Position numbers and translations under genes: made by a program
Shown here: in pieces, positions 12,750-26,195 of the stretch
How the letters are laid out: each line of letters opens with the position of its first letter
How positions within the stretch are numbered: the first letter of the stretch is position 1
From: Marasmius tenuissimus
Taxonomy: Eukaryota > Basidiomycota > Agaricomycetes > Agaricales > Marasmiaceae
DNA length: 64,000 nucleotides
Assembly (NCBI GenBank): GCA_029532415.1
Contig: JAQOTA010000043.1
Location: 62,001-126,000, forward strand
Reading direction: 5' to 3'
Notes under the pieces: model-generated
The model's database searches: none
What the model was told of the DNA's origin: nothing
Seen by the model: only the letters and a program-made list of their open reading frames with translations

Positions 12750-14985
12750 CCATTGTTTATCCTTGCATCAAGGGTACACTTATAATGTTACATCATGTGA
12801 CTTTCACAATTCAACCAGAATTACTTTGTATGGTAGTAATTAAACTATATTAGTGCCAGTTTGGCAGCAAAAACACTATAATTGCACTTCCTAAGTGTTT
12901 ATTGTCATCATGGCTCAGTAAAGCAACTGCCTGTCAAGGTCGGAGCTCCCAGTTTTGTTCCGTGTGTACTTTCAACTGCACCATGGACTCCCCGCTTCAA
13001 GGATCTAAGCCCTGACACCATAACATTAACAACTCACCTTGTAAGCATTTATTGTCATTAAGTCACCTCCCGTTGCAAGTGTTAATATGAGTGATGGGAT
13101 TGAAAATCTTTGTTTTTCCCCTCACATAAAAGATATTCTTTGCTGTTGACGTCCTTGACTCACAGCTGGACAAAGAAACAGCTTTGACCAGATAAGCTAT
13201 AACATATTACATGAGAGAAGATCAACAGAAACTTGCCAGCACAAGAAGAGCAACAATTGACCATTTATAGAACCCAGGCAGTCGAGTTCCATGAGTCCAA
13301 CTGTTGCCACGTGGCACAAGTGCTTCACTTTTCTCCCCCAAGGTGAGAAAAGGCACAGTCATGTGCATTTGCCAGGACGTGTTCAAACTCACACTTTAGG
13401 CACCGCCAGTGACAGGTGGAGGTGACCTAATAAGGGGGGTTATTTGAACGTGAATAACCTACATACCCGCAGGTTTTGGATCTCGGGACAACATCTTCTC
13501 AACGATAATGTAGCGATGTCAAATGATGCCATGACGATATCATCAGAGTACACGTTGTTATGATACCTGGGCAAAAGATATAGACCATGGTATCGTTGGA
13601 GCTAATATGCAAGCAATGGGCAGGAGGTATGATCACTTCCCTTTAAGTAAAGAGCAGCATAGCCTCAGTACCGCCAATGCGTTACCCAGCAGGACAGGAT
13701 GGGTCCTGGCCCTGATATTGCAGCTTCTTGCTCTCAGTCCCATGCTTCAAGGTCTTAAAAACAATGTTGTATTATATTATATAGGTCAATATACTGACAA
13801 AATTTAAGGAGTTTTGTGGCCATTGAAGACCTTCAAGCTGTAAAATAGACTACTACACTGCTGGCTAGAGCAGATTTAGTAGGTAATCCTCCCCTGTTGA
13901 GCCACTCTGCACCTCGCTGTTGTTGGAATTGAAGCCAGCTTGACTCAACTGCCTCTCCCTCAGAGACCAGTACCTGTCCATTTCATTCACAAGAATAGTC
14001 TCAATTAGAACTCAAGGTAAGTCCAACATTGAATATTTATGATCAGATAACGCATGGTTTCCATTGCGGGCTCATAAAGTTGTGCCCATAATTCCTCCTT
14101 TGGCTGGCAAGAAATGTGACGATCTTGCCCCAGAACATGTCATTCCTCTTATTTACTGTAGAGTTGGCCTCCTCAGACACCTCTCTGGGCCCTCCTTGCA
14201 GTTCAGCTCCTTCTTCTTCTGCTTGCGTGCCATCGAAATCAAAGACTGAAATGAGTGAAATAACTGCCACTCCACCCACACCGGAGATTAGACCTGCAGG
14301 AACAGTTCCAAATGCCCCATCCAATGGCTCCTCTGCAGGTACAGGAGTCCTGGGGAAACACAAACTTGGAGAAACGGAGGAAACAATATCACCCACTGAT
14401 ATCACAAACCATCACCCCGCAAGCCTGGATCCCTATCATTCACCAAAGAGCGATTCAGCGAACGACTCATCTATACTTCTCAATGTTGTGTCCAGATAGA
14501 TGTCAAGCTAGATTATAGTAAAGCATACTATGTAGTTAGCATTGCTGGTACCCTGCCATTAAGTTAATTGTATCCTGCTGCGAGATGGCACGTGCGTGCA
14601 GTTAATTTGGCCCAACATTTATTTGCTTTTAACTGCTCTCCCATCATTTAGTCCAGAGGTATATCAGTACCATCTGCAAATGGTGAGTCAAACCTGCATA
14701 CTATCACCTCTGGCCGTGATGATTCAAGCAACCAATACCATCCAGGTAGTTCTTGGATACCATCACAGATCTGGCTGGAGTGGTAAGGTGTTTCCTTTGG
14801 TTCCAGTGATATGGGTCAACTCTAATAGCAATTGGATACCATTGGGATCAACAGTGATTGAAGACTGAAGAATAAAATTGGGGATTGGGGCAATGGAGGG
14901 TGGTAAAGAAGGACTATTCAAGAACAGTCACTGGTGCGTTGAACTAGATACATCTGATGACTGACGGGCACTTACCAGTGCTTTC
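12750..14985. other. Stretch without a confident gene
   Basis: AT-rich, mostly closed frames. The plus frame 14116-14499 (127 codons) is rich in Pro, Ser and Thr and has no recognisable domain. The antisense frame 14043-14405 overlaps it. Neither is supported as a gene. Confidence 0.35.
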
Positions 14986-14989
14986 TAGT

Positions 14990-16015
14990 AGGACGGATGT
15001 CAACGACAAGCTCTCAGGAGGAGCAGGGTGAGGTACATTGTGGAATATGCCTCGAGGATGAGGCGTTTACAGCGGCTCAGGCTGGTAGTATGCCTATTCT
15101 ACCCATCAACACACCAAAACATATGGTTAATGAAAACTACTGGAGAAGGGCCAGCTGTACTGTGTGGTTAGTGAAGACTACTGAAGATTGGGCCTGCTGT
15201 GAGGAGTAAGGAGCTACTACTCACGATTGGCAGTAGCACGAATGATGGTGAGTCAAACGTGGTTACCTCTTGAAGATGAGGTACTGACGGGTGCTAATAC
15301 AGGTAGTAAACAGGTGCTGCTCAATGACCGGTGCATATGAATGGTTACAAGACACTACTGAAGTGGGCCTGTGAGCGGTAAAGGGATTCTACTTGTTGTT
15401 GAACACAGGTGAGTAGAATATGAATACCCCTTGGGAATGAGGCTCTCACCACAGCTCTGGCAGGTAGTACTCAAGTACTACCCAATGAGGCGGCTATTTG
15501 AGTAGTTGCCAAAGACCACTGAAGATGGGCTGGCTCTGAAGGGAAGTGGTAGTGGGATACTACTAGTGAACATATGCGCAAGTCAAACATCATTACCTCT
15601 CGGGAATGATTTTTTTTTCTGCGGCTCCCGCAATGGTAATCAGGTACTACCCACCAACACGCCTATGTCAGTGGTTACAGAAAACTACTGAAGACAGGCT
15701 GGCACCAGTGAACTATTTGTGAGTCGAAAATGAATACCTCTCGGGATGAAGTATTTATGGGGCTACGCCAGTAGCAAACAGGTACCACCTAAAGACACAC
15801 CCGCACAGTGGTTGGCAAGGACTAATGGACATGGGCTATAGTATGGACCCTAGCTCAACAGCAGTGCACTCCGGTGGAAGTTAACGAGCCTCAGGGCTGG
15901 GCACAAATCATGATGGGGGGCAGCAATGGGGCAGGGGGTGCTTACATGGATGGTTGGCAAAGACCACTGAAGTCGAGCTGGCAGGCAAATGGTACTGGGA
16001 TATGGCTCGAGGACA
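14990..16015 (+). repeat. Diverged tandem repeat of about 165-bp units
   Basis: The words ACTACTGAAG/ACCACTGAAG followed by a GGGCTGGC-like tail recur near 15178, 15353, 15514, 15684 and 15963, with a decayed copy near 15826. Between them the same order repeats: GTGAGTCAAA, TACCTCTCGGGAATGA, GGCAGTAGTAAACAGGTACT, CACCAACACGCC, GTGGTTG. Spacing ranges from about 137 to 175 bp, so units have gained and lost bases. The array is old and non-coding as far as I can see. Confidence 0.55.
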
Positions 16016-16656
16016 GAACCAGTTGTACACTTTACTGTAATCTACCTTGCCGCCTGTCCCGCCGTGTCCTTATTGCAGGGACTGGTTAAGGCAAAATCAC
16101 TACTCCAAGACGAGGTTAATTATCCCCCAATTACAGGCACATCTCAAGGCCCTGATTTCCTGCAGGAACTCAACCAGACACATGTGCTTCTTGAAGCTCT
16201 TGGACAAAATGGGGAAACCATCTATTCCAAGGCTCTGGAGGTAGGTCTCCTGTGTTTACCTCTCTGGGCCGCCATTGTGATAACATGGCATTGAAAGACA
16301 AGTCCCTTGGGAGATAGAACATGTTTCTTCAAGCTGATTTCCCAACTCATTTCTGAGATCTCTCTGGGACTGGATACTTTGGGGATCTCAGAGGTAGACG
16401 GCAAATCAGTCATGAAGTACACCCACGCTGTTGCGACCTTACAAATAAAGTTCTGAGAGTGTATATGACCAACCCCAGCAGTTGGATGCATACAGTAAAC
16501 ATGGCAATATTTTTCAGGTTCAGTGGTATGTACTACATCTGCTTCTATGAGTCTCTTTGTATTCAAGTAACTTTTGATAGGGATGTCTGTATCACTGTAT
16601 GGAAGGGATCTTCTGGGATGACTTCAAGACCCCAGTCGTATCAGCATTATCGTGTC

Positions 16657-17619
16657 CTATAGCATCAATAGTGGACAGTACGTGTACCCTGCTGCAACCC
16701 ATACCTTGTTGTGACAGTCCTCCAAGATTCCTTTCTTGACTAAAGATCTGCGTGTGGCCTGGTTGGCCATGATATGATAAAGTGGTGTTGAATCTTCAGG
16801 CTCCACTAGGGGTGTTTTGATAATGGATGCATGGATGGTTTTGAAGGGATCTTTGATAGATTCAAGGATAGCGTTGCTGAGTGGTGGTTTACCTGTTCCT
16901 GCCCATTTCTCTTCATCCTCCACTTCTTCTATCTCCACTCCTCGTTTTGGGACTGAAAGGTGTCCTCCTTTCCAGTTGATCTGAGGATTGGTCTTCCAAA
17001 GCCAAGGTAGCCCTAATAAAACATGCTCTCCTCCTAGATCCGTAACCAAGAAGTCCATCCACGTCTCAGTGTCCTCCACTACCAGTCCTAGACGAGCATA
17101 GCGTGTAATACTTCCAGCCTGGTTTAGTGTTCCATCAATGTTGTGGACTCAAATTGGGTGTTGGAGAGGGAAGGTGGTGATGTGATTGGTTGCGACAAAG
17201 GATTTTCCAAGAAATAATGCGGTGGCCCCGCTATCAATCATGGCCGTTGTTTCAGTCTGGCGATGCTTTCCTTTCAGTGTGACTCGTATGCAGAAGTGAG
17301 GTGAGAGAGTGTCTATTTTGCGAACGGAGGATATTGTACATGAGTGAATTGAGTCATACAAGGAGGAAGCATAGACTGAAGCTGATGAGGGTGTCTTCGT
17401 CACGGCAAAGGCGGACACCCTTCTTAAAAATCCTTTTGCATGAGTTGCTGGAGAATAGTGTTCTGTTGGGCTAGGGCTTGTTGAAGGGCAGCAATTTGGG
17501 CAACGGCATCCATGTTGGGGGTGGAAGAGGGAGTGGCAGAGATTTGGGCAGTAGGGGCCATTGGCAGCGGTGAGTACGAAGGGGTACAACAAACCGCAGA
17601 ACTTGGTTCCAAGTGTCAA
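16657..17619 (-). mobile_element. Relic of a Ty3-type Gag-Pol: retropepsin region
   Basis: One minus-strand frame runs from 17619 to 16657, broken only by a TGA at 17151-17149. Upstream of that stop is the aspartic protease active-site sequence AMIDSGATALFLG. Downstream are DGTLNQAG and the family sequence LGGEHVLLGLPWLWKTNP, typical of protease-RT linkers in fungal Ty3 elements. An overlapping frame (17612-17424) has a Gln-rich, helix-prone segment (AALQQALAQQNTILQQLMQK) like the end of Gag. No reverse transcriptase, RNase H or integrase follows below 16657 and no LTRs were found, so this is an internal fragment. The TGA falls where a CGA would restore the frame. Confidence 0.65.
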
Positions 17620-17936
17620 GAGCCAGAGAGAAAAGGGCTGGGGAGGAAGGCATGGGCGTAAACACAGCTCACAGTCCCCTTAAGTCCAATCTGGGGAACC
17701 CCTAGTTTCAGCCACATCATATCAAGAAGCGCCCCTAACATACAGGAATTTCGATTGTCCAAGACTTCCTCAGACCTGCGTCGCCCCATTGAAACAGGGT
17801 AGGACAGAATTCGACGGATCCTGAATGTAAAGTCACCGCAGTGTTCTTTGGCAAGCACATCATTAAGAATATCATAGTTGCAAGATCCAAAAGGGATGTC
17901 ATTGCAAGATTCATCGTATCTAATAATTGCACAAGA

Positions 17937-19350
17937 CTACCATATACACTTGAAAGTTGTGGGGAAAGGTATCTCTTTGATTCCACAAAAAAATGCACAC
18001 CAATCCGACTCCTCCAGGAACCAGCAAAATTTTACTTCTACATCCAGCCTAATTGACATCAGAGAAGGATATGAAAGAGACCACAGCTCAACTATGTCTT
18101 CCTGCTCTTCCCTAGACAATTGCTCTTCATTCAAACACATCACCGTGATTTCAGACAACACCGTCATCGAGGTCAGCGAGTCAGCGAGCCTTAACAGGTT
18201 TTCCTGCGAAGGATTCAACAATATGACCTGGAAATAAGACGATTTTCCACATACCTTCGAAAGTCCTGGAAACGGCCCAACCCTGAGTTGCTGCAGATTC
18301 GGGAACATGGAGAACAGACACTTCAAGGGGGTGTCCAACGAAGACCAACACTTGACAGATAGTGCCATCAAATCTAGCACCAAACAATCGTTGACAAAAG
18401 AGATGGTCAACTTCCAAGGATCGCTTCCTTGAGGGGTCCCCTCAGGTACCCAGATTGTCTTCACGCCCGACGAAAAGCGCAATCTGCATAGAATGTTGTG
18501 GGGACCGACATATTCCACTAATTCCGGGAGGACGATCAGTGGACCAGAACTTGCAAACGGGAAATTCGACAAAATGTGTAAGTGCCGGAGGACGGAAGCA
18601 CAAGATGAGAATGAGTGGTGGACAGAACAAGAGATCCACTCTGCATTCCATGAAGTGAGATCCACCGCCTCTAATGCAGCGGATCGTACTCGCATCGTCG
18701 TTATGGTCGGGGCAAACACATGATGGGCATCTGAGGAGACAGACAGTATATTGATGAATGTGCCCAACAACATTTGAACTCGTTGGAGGCCTAAGAGGTA
18801 AACCAGATGACAAACCACCATGAGGCCGTTATCAACTTCACCGGGAAGACAGCTGCCCAGGTCCACAAGACTGAGTTCGTGCAACAAGCATGCAGTATCC
18901 AGGCTACATATCCCCCTGGGCCCTTTGACGATCCATCCCTATTCACATGAGCCAGCAACAACGATTGAAGGGCGGGAAGCGTCGCCACGAGTGAGCAAAT
19001 GTCTTCCAAGGGAAATTGAACATGGTAGATAGTGAGTGTCAGCAAGTTGAGGAACGAGCTGACCTCAGTTAAAACCGAGCAAAAGATGACAGGGCACTCA
19101 GTACTTGCACACCAACTGATTTGGCCCAGCGTCAGGGACCGTGGCCATTGTCGACACCGGCTGTCCACAGGTTCTCCATTCCATAATGCAGCACAATGCT
19201 CTTCGAAGTGCCACATAGACAGCCAATAGACATTGCTATGAAAGGATGGCAGGCCCGCATGTCAAAGAAGTTTACAAGTCTTCGCTACTTCATTTGACTT
19301 GGGGCCAGGAAGGTTACTGAGGATTCACGCCCAGACCTCCACGGATGTCC
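17937..19350 (-). pseudogene. F-box/LRR paralogue 1 (broken)
   Basis: The N-terminal F-box can be read from about 19345: SVEVWA, a TGA (19327-19325), then LSNLPGPKSNEVAKTCKLL and a second TGA (19264-19262). In the neighbouring paralogue (19814-21265) both positions are arginine (WTRIF and LFREV), so both stops look like CGA to TGA changes. The frame 19216-18791 continues the protein (RQWPRSLTLG). A one-base frameshift near 18890-18915 moves to the frame 18887-17937, which carries the leucine-rich body. An intron (donor GTATGT, acceptor TTCGCAG) after FPGLSK joins in frame to ENLLRLADSL. F-box/LRR proteins normally recruit substrates to SCF ubiquitin ligases; here that role is inferred from family only. 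Two stops and a frameshift make it non-functional. Confidence 0.65.
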
Positions 19351-19813
19351 TGTGTTGGACAAGTACCCTACACTTCAATAAGCCACAAAGCAACAATCTC
19401 TGAAAAGTATACGCACCTAAGATTGCTCAAGAAGGGCTCCACCCCGACATCATTTGTTGCTTCCATGTTGATGCAGCAATAGGCAGTGAAAGAGAGAGGG
19501 TCGTCATTTGCAAGGCACGGATGACCTGCAGCACGGCTTCCATTTCAAATAGTATAGGAAGACGGTGGTGCCGAAACGTCTGAATTGAACCATCACAGAC
19601 CAGTGTTTCAACCCCTCTTCACACTCATGCCATTCCGATGCGGCACAACTGATGTCTGATCGCTTGGACTAGGATCTAAAGCAGCCGCCGCAACACTCTA
19701 ACAGCCACCGATTATCTGGTTCAGGAGACAAGGGGAAGTTCCAAGAACAAGCTGAGTGCTCAAGTATGAATGGACCAATGTTGTCGGTGTCAATTCAGAG
19801 GGAGTAAGGACAA

Positions 19814-21265
19814 TCAACCGGACATCTGCAGCCCACGATGACTTATAGGTAGACATCCCTTCTCAACACTACAAATGACACTATTCCACTCCAATGATCG
19901 TGCATCCCAAGTGTATTTGGAATCCCTGTCCAAACGAATGCTCTGCAACGATGAACAGGTGTTCTTCCACGCCTCGAGAATGTGTTCTTGATCCTTACGT
20001 GACAATCTCGCCCTCTTTGATGGCAACACCAATGATATCTCCACCAACTTCACCGATGTAGCCAATCTTTCACTGAGTTTTAAAAGTCTCTTCTATACAT
20101 ACACAATTTCAATAACGGTTTTGAAATACAAGTCAGGAAACTCACCTTAGAAACTGGACTTGCTAACTCCAGTCCGAATTGCTTCAAGTTGCGGAACATA
20201 GAGAGTGCCGCCTCCACAGACGTGTCTGAAACAGCCCAGTGTAGAACACAAAGTGTCGTGATATCTAACATCGTGATTGGATCTACAAAGGAGCTGCTTG
20301 AGCGCCAAAGACTGCTAAAGTACCTTCAGGATTGAGGAAAAGCGGAGCCCGCATAGGAACCTGTGAGGGCCAATATACTCCACAAGGGCAGGCAGAGTGA
20401 GCACTGTCTGTGGGCAAGGTATCGAGTGGACGGTGTATATATGAAAGTACTGCAGAACGACTGCGCACGAGGATAAGGCTTGCTGTATGAGGAGGGGAAT
20501 TCTCGCATTATCGAGGTCTTTTGAGTCAATAGCTTCGCAAGCGACTGTACAGATATGTAAATCCGTCAGAGTCGTTGAAAAGGCAGTTTCGAGGTCGGAG
20601 AACGCTGCTATTAGATCTAAGAAGGTTTCTAAAGAGAGAAAAATCTTCTGGAGTCCGGAGAGTGAGAGAAGGCACCCAATTGCTTCGGAACCCGCATCCA
20701 GTACAGAGGGGTTGCGACCTAGCTCCATGACCGTGACTTCTTGCAAGGAAGAGTGAGATGTCAGAGGGAACACAATTGGAACCTCCTCCCGTGTCCAATC
20801 CCTGTGTACATGGCAAAGGGACAGAGACACGAGGGCGGGAAGCAGGCCGACGAACAAACAAATCTCGTTCAAGGGGAAGTAGGTGTGCGAGATAGCAACT
20901 GATGATGGGTTGACGAACAACATGATAACGGGTAATGCCGACTGTATCTTGACTGTGTTGTGTTTGCCTACAGTCCTCCATGCACTGAGTCTACTCAACG
21001 AACCTAGGGATAGTGAGCGGGGCCACTGACGAGACCGATCACCCACAGGTATGTTGTCCCACAACAATTGACAGTTTGTCTCAAACAAAGAGTGGTTGGG
21101 CCAGTAAAGGAGCTCATAGAATGAGGGGGTGGCCACTTCCCGAAACAGTTGGCATGTGTTAACAACGGAGGAACAATGTCTGCCAGGGGGGTGTATGAAT
21201 ATCCTGGTCCATATCTCAACAGGAAATCGTTGAAGATGATGACTGCAAACGACTGCAGCATCCAA
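19814..21265 (-). pseudogene. F-box/LRR paralogue 2 (broken in the middle)
   Basis: This copy has the clearest F-box of the array: after the start at 21265 comes LQRFPVEIWTRIF and VVNTCQLFREVATPSFYELL. The frame stays open to 20315, giving 316 residues of F-box plus leucine-rich repeats. Past FSSILKVL the frame is lost for about 50 bases, then resumes as SSSFVDPITMLDITTL in the frame 20271-20080. An intron (GTGAGT...TATAG) after SPVSK leads to KRLLKLSERLATS and the frame 20065-19814. The C-terminal motif LSRKDQEHILEAW...IRLDRDSKY matches paralogue 1. The lesion near 20315 could be a small deletion or an unusual intron, so an intact gene cannot be fully excluded. Confidence 0.65.
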
Positions 21266-21978
21266 ATGACAGCAACAAGAAACGCGCTTGGTAAAGTACT
21301 CACTTGTCTTGAGGCAATCCAGATGTCAACCCCCAGAATTCCGCAGCAGGGATCATCATGAAGTGAACAACATCACAAACATAGGTCGAACCCCTCTTAA
21401 AGGCAACAATAGGGTGGAGCATTGGTTACATTTGATCCCATTGTGGGATCGCAAACCGATAATATCCATTTCATGTGTTGGAAATAATCCGCGATGGAGA
21501 ATGCCACGAGAGAGGAGCCGTTTGCAATCAAGATATTTGATGCTTCTTCACCCAGACGCCGGGGCCTGGGAGAGGAAATGCTTCCTGGATCCAGTGCTCA
21601 AGAGAGAAAAAGAGAAGCACCGTGAAAGAGAAGAATAGGTTGCACAGACACAGCAACCTGCGAAAGGTCCCCAGGTTCTATGCTAAAAAGCGAAGGCCGA
21701 ACACCGCAACATGCAAGGGTGTTGCGAGGAGTAAGAGGGAAAGCTGTCGGGTCACATGTCACGCACTATTCAGATCGATGAAGTCACATTATGTCACGGG
21801 GTCCGACGACTCCATGGTTCTATCCAATACTGAGATGTACACAGTACTGAGATGCTCGTTGCGCTTCACGGGCAATTTCTACCCACTTCATATCAACTGA
21901 AATCAAAATTCATTCCCAGTTAATGAAGAAAATAGAACACAGGGCAGATATAAAACAACGGAAGTTGTAGGGTTCAAA

Positions 21979-23440
21979 TCAAAAGAAAAGGGTATCATGC
22001 AATTCCCCCTCAGCGTCGTAGTACTTGCTACTCTTCAATCTGGGTATCAGAAGCTGTCCCGTCACATACGGTCTTAAAATCCACGCCTGCTTGTCTTCCT
22101 TCCACACGAGCTTTGTTGTTCGGTCCAGCCTGACATAACGGAGTCTGTTGGAGGCCGACTTCCACAAATGTGCCAGGGATTCCTTGTCCTTGGGGGACAG
22201 GTGGTGCTTTTTTGATGATGAAACTATCGAGATAACTTCTAGGTAGCGTAGGGATGACAACAGCAGGGCCAGTGCCGACAGACGTCGCTGCAATCAGTTG
22301 GTGAGCTGATAACGACTAGTCAACGTTCGATGAAATCTCCTACCTTTGAAACAGGAGAGCTTGGTACCACCGACAACTCCTCCAGGTTCGGGAACAGAGA
22401 GAGAAGGGACTCTATGCTAGTCACCGACACTGACCATCGCAAAATGGACAGATGCCTCAGATTGAGACCTCTCAATTTACCACTGAAATATTGAGACAGA
22501 CCCCAAGCAATAAGGACTTTTGCGCACGGTGCCAGGACCCAAATTGTGCATATACAGTCAGAGAATTTCAAACCATGGAGTAACACCTGTGGACCAATGT
22601 ATTCTTCAAGAGACGGTAGAGACAATGCACGAGAAGGTGAAGGGAGACCATTGTCGGTCCATAGATGAAGCCGTTGGAGCATGGTGGAAGAGCACTTCAG
22701 CAACCTACAGAGGGCGTCTGAGTAGGCCCATCCTTCACCGTCGCTGGATTCAAAACAATTCAAGAAGTCGGCATGCATGTCAAGATTGAGTAGGGGGTGA
22801 AGGTGCGACCGGTCAGCAAGAAACAAGTACACAAGTCTGTGAAAAAGCTCATGTCGAGTTTGATTGTTTCCAGTGAACAACAGCCCAGCAGGTCCATCAA
22901 CAATGAGAAGCTGTGGTCCCAGAACACTGGCACCCTCGGAACGTCTTTGATAGTGATTTTGCGAATGGACAAAGACAACAGGTGAGATGGTGAACAGTCA
23001 ACTGGTACGGAAGGGGACGCAATACAGGTACACCAGCTCCGCTGCAACTTGAACAAGCCAAGAAAGTTGAGACAATCAAGGTGACCCAAGATCGCAACGA
23101 TGTCATGGAGGGGAAAGTCGGAGCAATGAACAGACAATGAGTTCAGTCGAGAGAATGTTCGATTTACAGGGGAAACTTTGAACCATGGAATTGGATCATT
23201 GTTAGTGTAGGGGCAACCAATAACGACCTTTCGAACCGCAAGACGTTGCGAGTGTCCGGTGGTCGGCCTATCCCACTTAAGTTGGTGGCGGCGATCTACG
23301 TCGTTTGTCGACCTCCAATGCAATGTGCTACACATCTTTCGTGGCTGCCTGAGATGTCTTCCATGTCTTGTGCATCGACAGAAGGTGGCAACAGGGCAGC
23401 AAGGAAGCAATCTCTTCCCAAATTTTGAGAGGGACTTTCT
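21979..23440 (-). pseudogene. F-box/LRR paralogue 3 (frameshifted)
   Basis: The F-box begins near 23430 (VPLKIWEEIASLLPCCHLLSM). A frameshift near 23320 moves to a frame starting STLHWRSTNDVDRRHQLKW, which matches the same position in paralogue 4. A second shift near 22830-22880 leads into the frame 22880-22320 (LSLPSLEEYIGPQVLLHGL). A short intron after SPVSK (donor GTAGGA, acceptor TTGCAG) then enters the last exon 22293-21979. The C-terminus, with LRYVRLDRTTKLVWKED, a YVTGQLLIP segment and the LFF end, is nearly the same as in paralogue 4, so the two are close duplicates. At least two frameshifts argue against function. Confidence 0.65.
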
Positions 23441-24659
23441 TGAGATGCGAGCTAAGGCAGGATAACTATCAGATATGGGTCGGAAAAACGACGAAGGTGT
23501 GTACTTGACGCTTGTAGGGAATTCATTCGCTGTCATTGGTGTAGCGCGGCTGTTCAAACGAGACAACAGAATAGCCGCTATATATGCCAACCACATTGGT
23601 TTTTCGCCCTGGCAATACTTGAGAGGGACGGCCAGAGAGAAAAATATGTTAATTGAGAAAATGAAAAAGAAAAAAAAGAAAGCTGAGACCGATCGTCTTA
23701 CCTCCGAGGGACGGAAGATCGACCAGCCAAAAACGTACATCTGGCTATTACAGGAGACCACTAATCACAAACACGTCTCCGACTCGCACAATTTGACATA
23801 CCGCGTGGATCACAGTGCTGGACCACGACTTGAACAGTGGGAAAGGGTGGGCAGACGGTGGTTCCAAAACGAGGAATTTCGGGATTCTATTTGTCTGAGT
23901 CGCGACCATGGTTGATATCATGGTTTAAGTAGGCTAGGCCAAGCAACAACATAATAACAATGGAATGACCCAGGCCAACATGTAATGAGAATAGCACCAG
24001 GCAGCTTCACCTCGCTCAAAATGCAACCCTCAACAAGACCGTGAAGCCAGGACAAACGTAGTCATCTACGAGGTACCACAGAGGATTAGGTTAAGTCTCG
24101 TACTCTAATGTTCACGCCGGAGGCTGGGCAACGAGCAGCTGGCCCCAACGGGAAAAGCAAGGTAATCCTTAGTGAGATTTCCAGTCCTCAGACATTCTGG
24201 GAAGGAGGGCAAGATCCCAGAAGAGCGACTGCTGGGGAAATTTTCAAGCTTTGAGGTCCATGCCTGCCAAATTGGGATTTTCATAAAGTCTGAGGCTCGA
24301 GCTGCGATGAACCAAGCTCGGAGTACAGTCCAAAAGTGCTAGAAAGCAGGAGCAGGTGCTGCCGCTCGCTGGTGTCTTGCAAGGGAGCTGAGCGACATTG
24401 AGGGGTCTGACTGAACAAGAGCTGAAGTCCTTAAGTGAAGCATTGTACTGTGATCAGCTTCGGTCTTCTGTTGACCTAGCTGGACCACAGTCAGACTACA
24501 ACACTCCGCCGTGACCCAGGGGTGGGTAGAAAAAGGGGGTATAATTGCCAATAACGAGCAGCAGGGAACTTTACAATGCGAGATATCATGAATCGTTATG
24601 TATAATTAGATTGCGGGAGGGAGGTGGGTACAGCAGAGTTGCAGGAGAAGACGTAGACA
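23441..24659. other. Spacer between F-box paralogues 3 and 4
   Basis: No supported gene. The long plus-strand frame 23475-23915 lies opposite the upstream region of paralogue 3 and has no recognisable domain; it contains a poly-Lys run from an A-rich tract. Confidence 0.4.
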
Positions 24660-26195
24660 TCAAAAGAAAAGTAGGTTGTGCGCGTCTGGTCCTTCTTCCA
24701 AGTACTCCCGAGTTTTGACATCCGGCAAGAACAGCTGACCAGTCGTATAGGGCCGAGGGTACCACACATCAACACCTTCTTTCCACACAAGTTTTGTCCA
24801 CCAATCCAATCTGACATAGCGAAGGGTGCTGTGCACCTTTCGCCACGTTTTTGCTACGGCCTCCTTCTCCTCTAACGACAGTGAATGCTTTTTCGATACA
24901 TGCAAGATTGACACGCTCCTTAGATGACGCAGCTTTGCGATGGGACCCTTCAACGCCAAAAGACGCGACTAGGCAGCAACATGAGTTCTCGTGACCCTAA
25001 GAAAACCTTTCAGTGCTGGACTCACCTTCGAGACTGGTGATGTTGGTTCCATCAATATTTCCTCAAGCCGGGAAAACAAAGAAAACAAAACCTTGACACT
25101 AATGTCCGATTTGGACCACTGTAGTACCGATAGATGCCTGAGATTGACACCCCCCAATTGACGTTCGAAACACTGCGTCAAACTCCATGGAACTGACGAA
25201 TTCCCGATGGGTGCCGGCACCCAAATCGTCCAAACGACGCTGGTCATCCTCAACCCATGAAGGAAATCCTGTGGGCCAATATACTCAACAAGAGACGGCA
25301 GTTCGAGGATTTGAGCAGCGACAGGGAGAGTGTCGTCTGTCCATAGATGAAGATGTTGAAGGGTTGTCGAACAACACTGCAAGACTTTGCATATACCCTC
25401 TGTGTAATACAACTTTTGCTTGTTGTTCCAGTCAAACCTGTCGAGGTAACCTGCACAAACATCGAGGTTGATCAGGGAAGGTGTTAACAACCAGCCAGTT
25501 GACAGAAAGCAGTCCACCAGGATGGAGAACGAGTCCGCCGTGAAATTGACCGTTGCCAACGACAAACAGGATGAGAGGATATCCATCATGGAAGCGTATC
25601 CATGATCATCAGATAGAGATCCTTGCGGAATGTCACCTAGGGTGACCTCCCTTAGAGGGAGCAAAGAAACGGCCAATAGGGTGTCATCAGAGGTGATGGT
25701 CGGCAATGCTTCACAATCCCAGAAACTCCTGGATAGCTTGGTGAGTTTGAGGGATTGCAGGCGAGGGAAGTGCCGTAGGATAGAAATGATATTGTGTAGA
25801 GGGAATTCCGACCCCTGAACGGAGAGCGAAGTGAGGTTCGCAAATGTCCAAAGAACTGGGACAATGACATTCCATTCGACAAGTCGACCTCAATCGTGAA
25901 ATCGCCCAAGCTCACGGTCCGAGGCGCCAGTCTAGGAGCATCTTCAGGTGGCAACGCATCCCAGATGAATTCCTGATGGCGCTGAACGGTGTCCGTGGAC
26001 GTCCAATGCAATGTCTTGAGCAAGTGACGGGTGGAAGCAGCATGAAAAACTTTACAGGTCTTATGAACAGAAAGAATGTCACAACAATCGACCTGAGATA
26101 CGACGCCTTCCCACAACTCCAGTGGGATCTTCTGCAAGTGGCGGCTATGATGCGAGTTGAGACTAAAATGTTGTACCAGGGTCATGAAGCACATA
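24660..26195 (-). pseudogene. F-box/LRR paralogue 4 (one frameshift)
   Basis: F-box from about 26120: LQKIPLELWEGVVSQVDCCD, followed by LKTLHWTSTDTVQRHQEFIW. A one-base frameshift near 25850-25880 moves from the frame 26359-25652 into the frame 25706-24969, where FANLTSLSVQGSEFPLHNII continues the repeats. The intron 24969-25025 (GTGAGT...CCTAG) after SPVSK joins to SRLLALKGPIAKLRHL in frame. The last exon ends at 24660 with the LLFF C-terminus. Apart from the single frameshift the protein is complete, so it is the best preserved of the close group. Sequencing error at that one base would make it intact. Confidence 0.65.

Noticed and set aside
15000..16000. CRISPR-like repeat array
   Set aside because: Units are long, diverged and unequal, without short identical repeats and unique spacers, and the host is a fungus.
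23475..23915. 146-codon plus frame with a poly-Lys tract
   Set aside because: Lies opposite the region upstream of an F-box pseudogene, and the Lys run comes from an A-rich tract.
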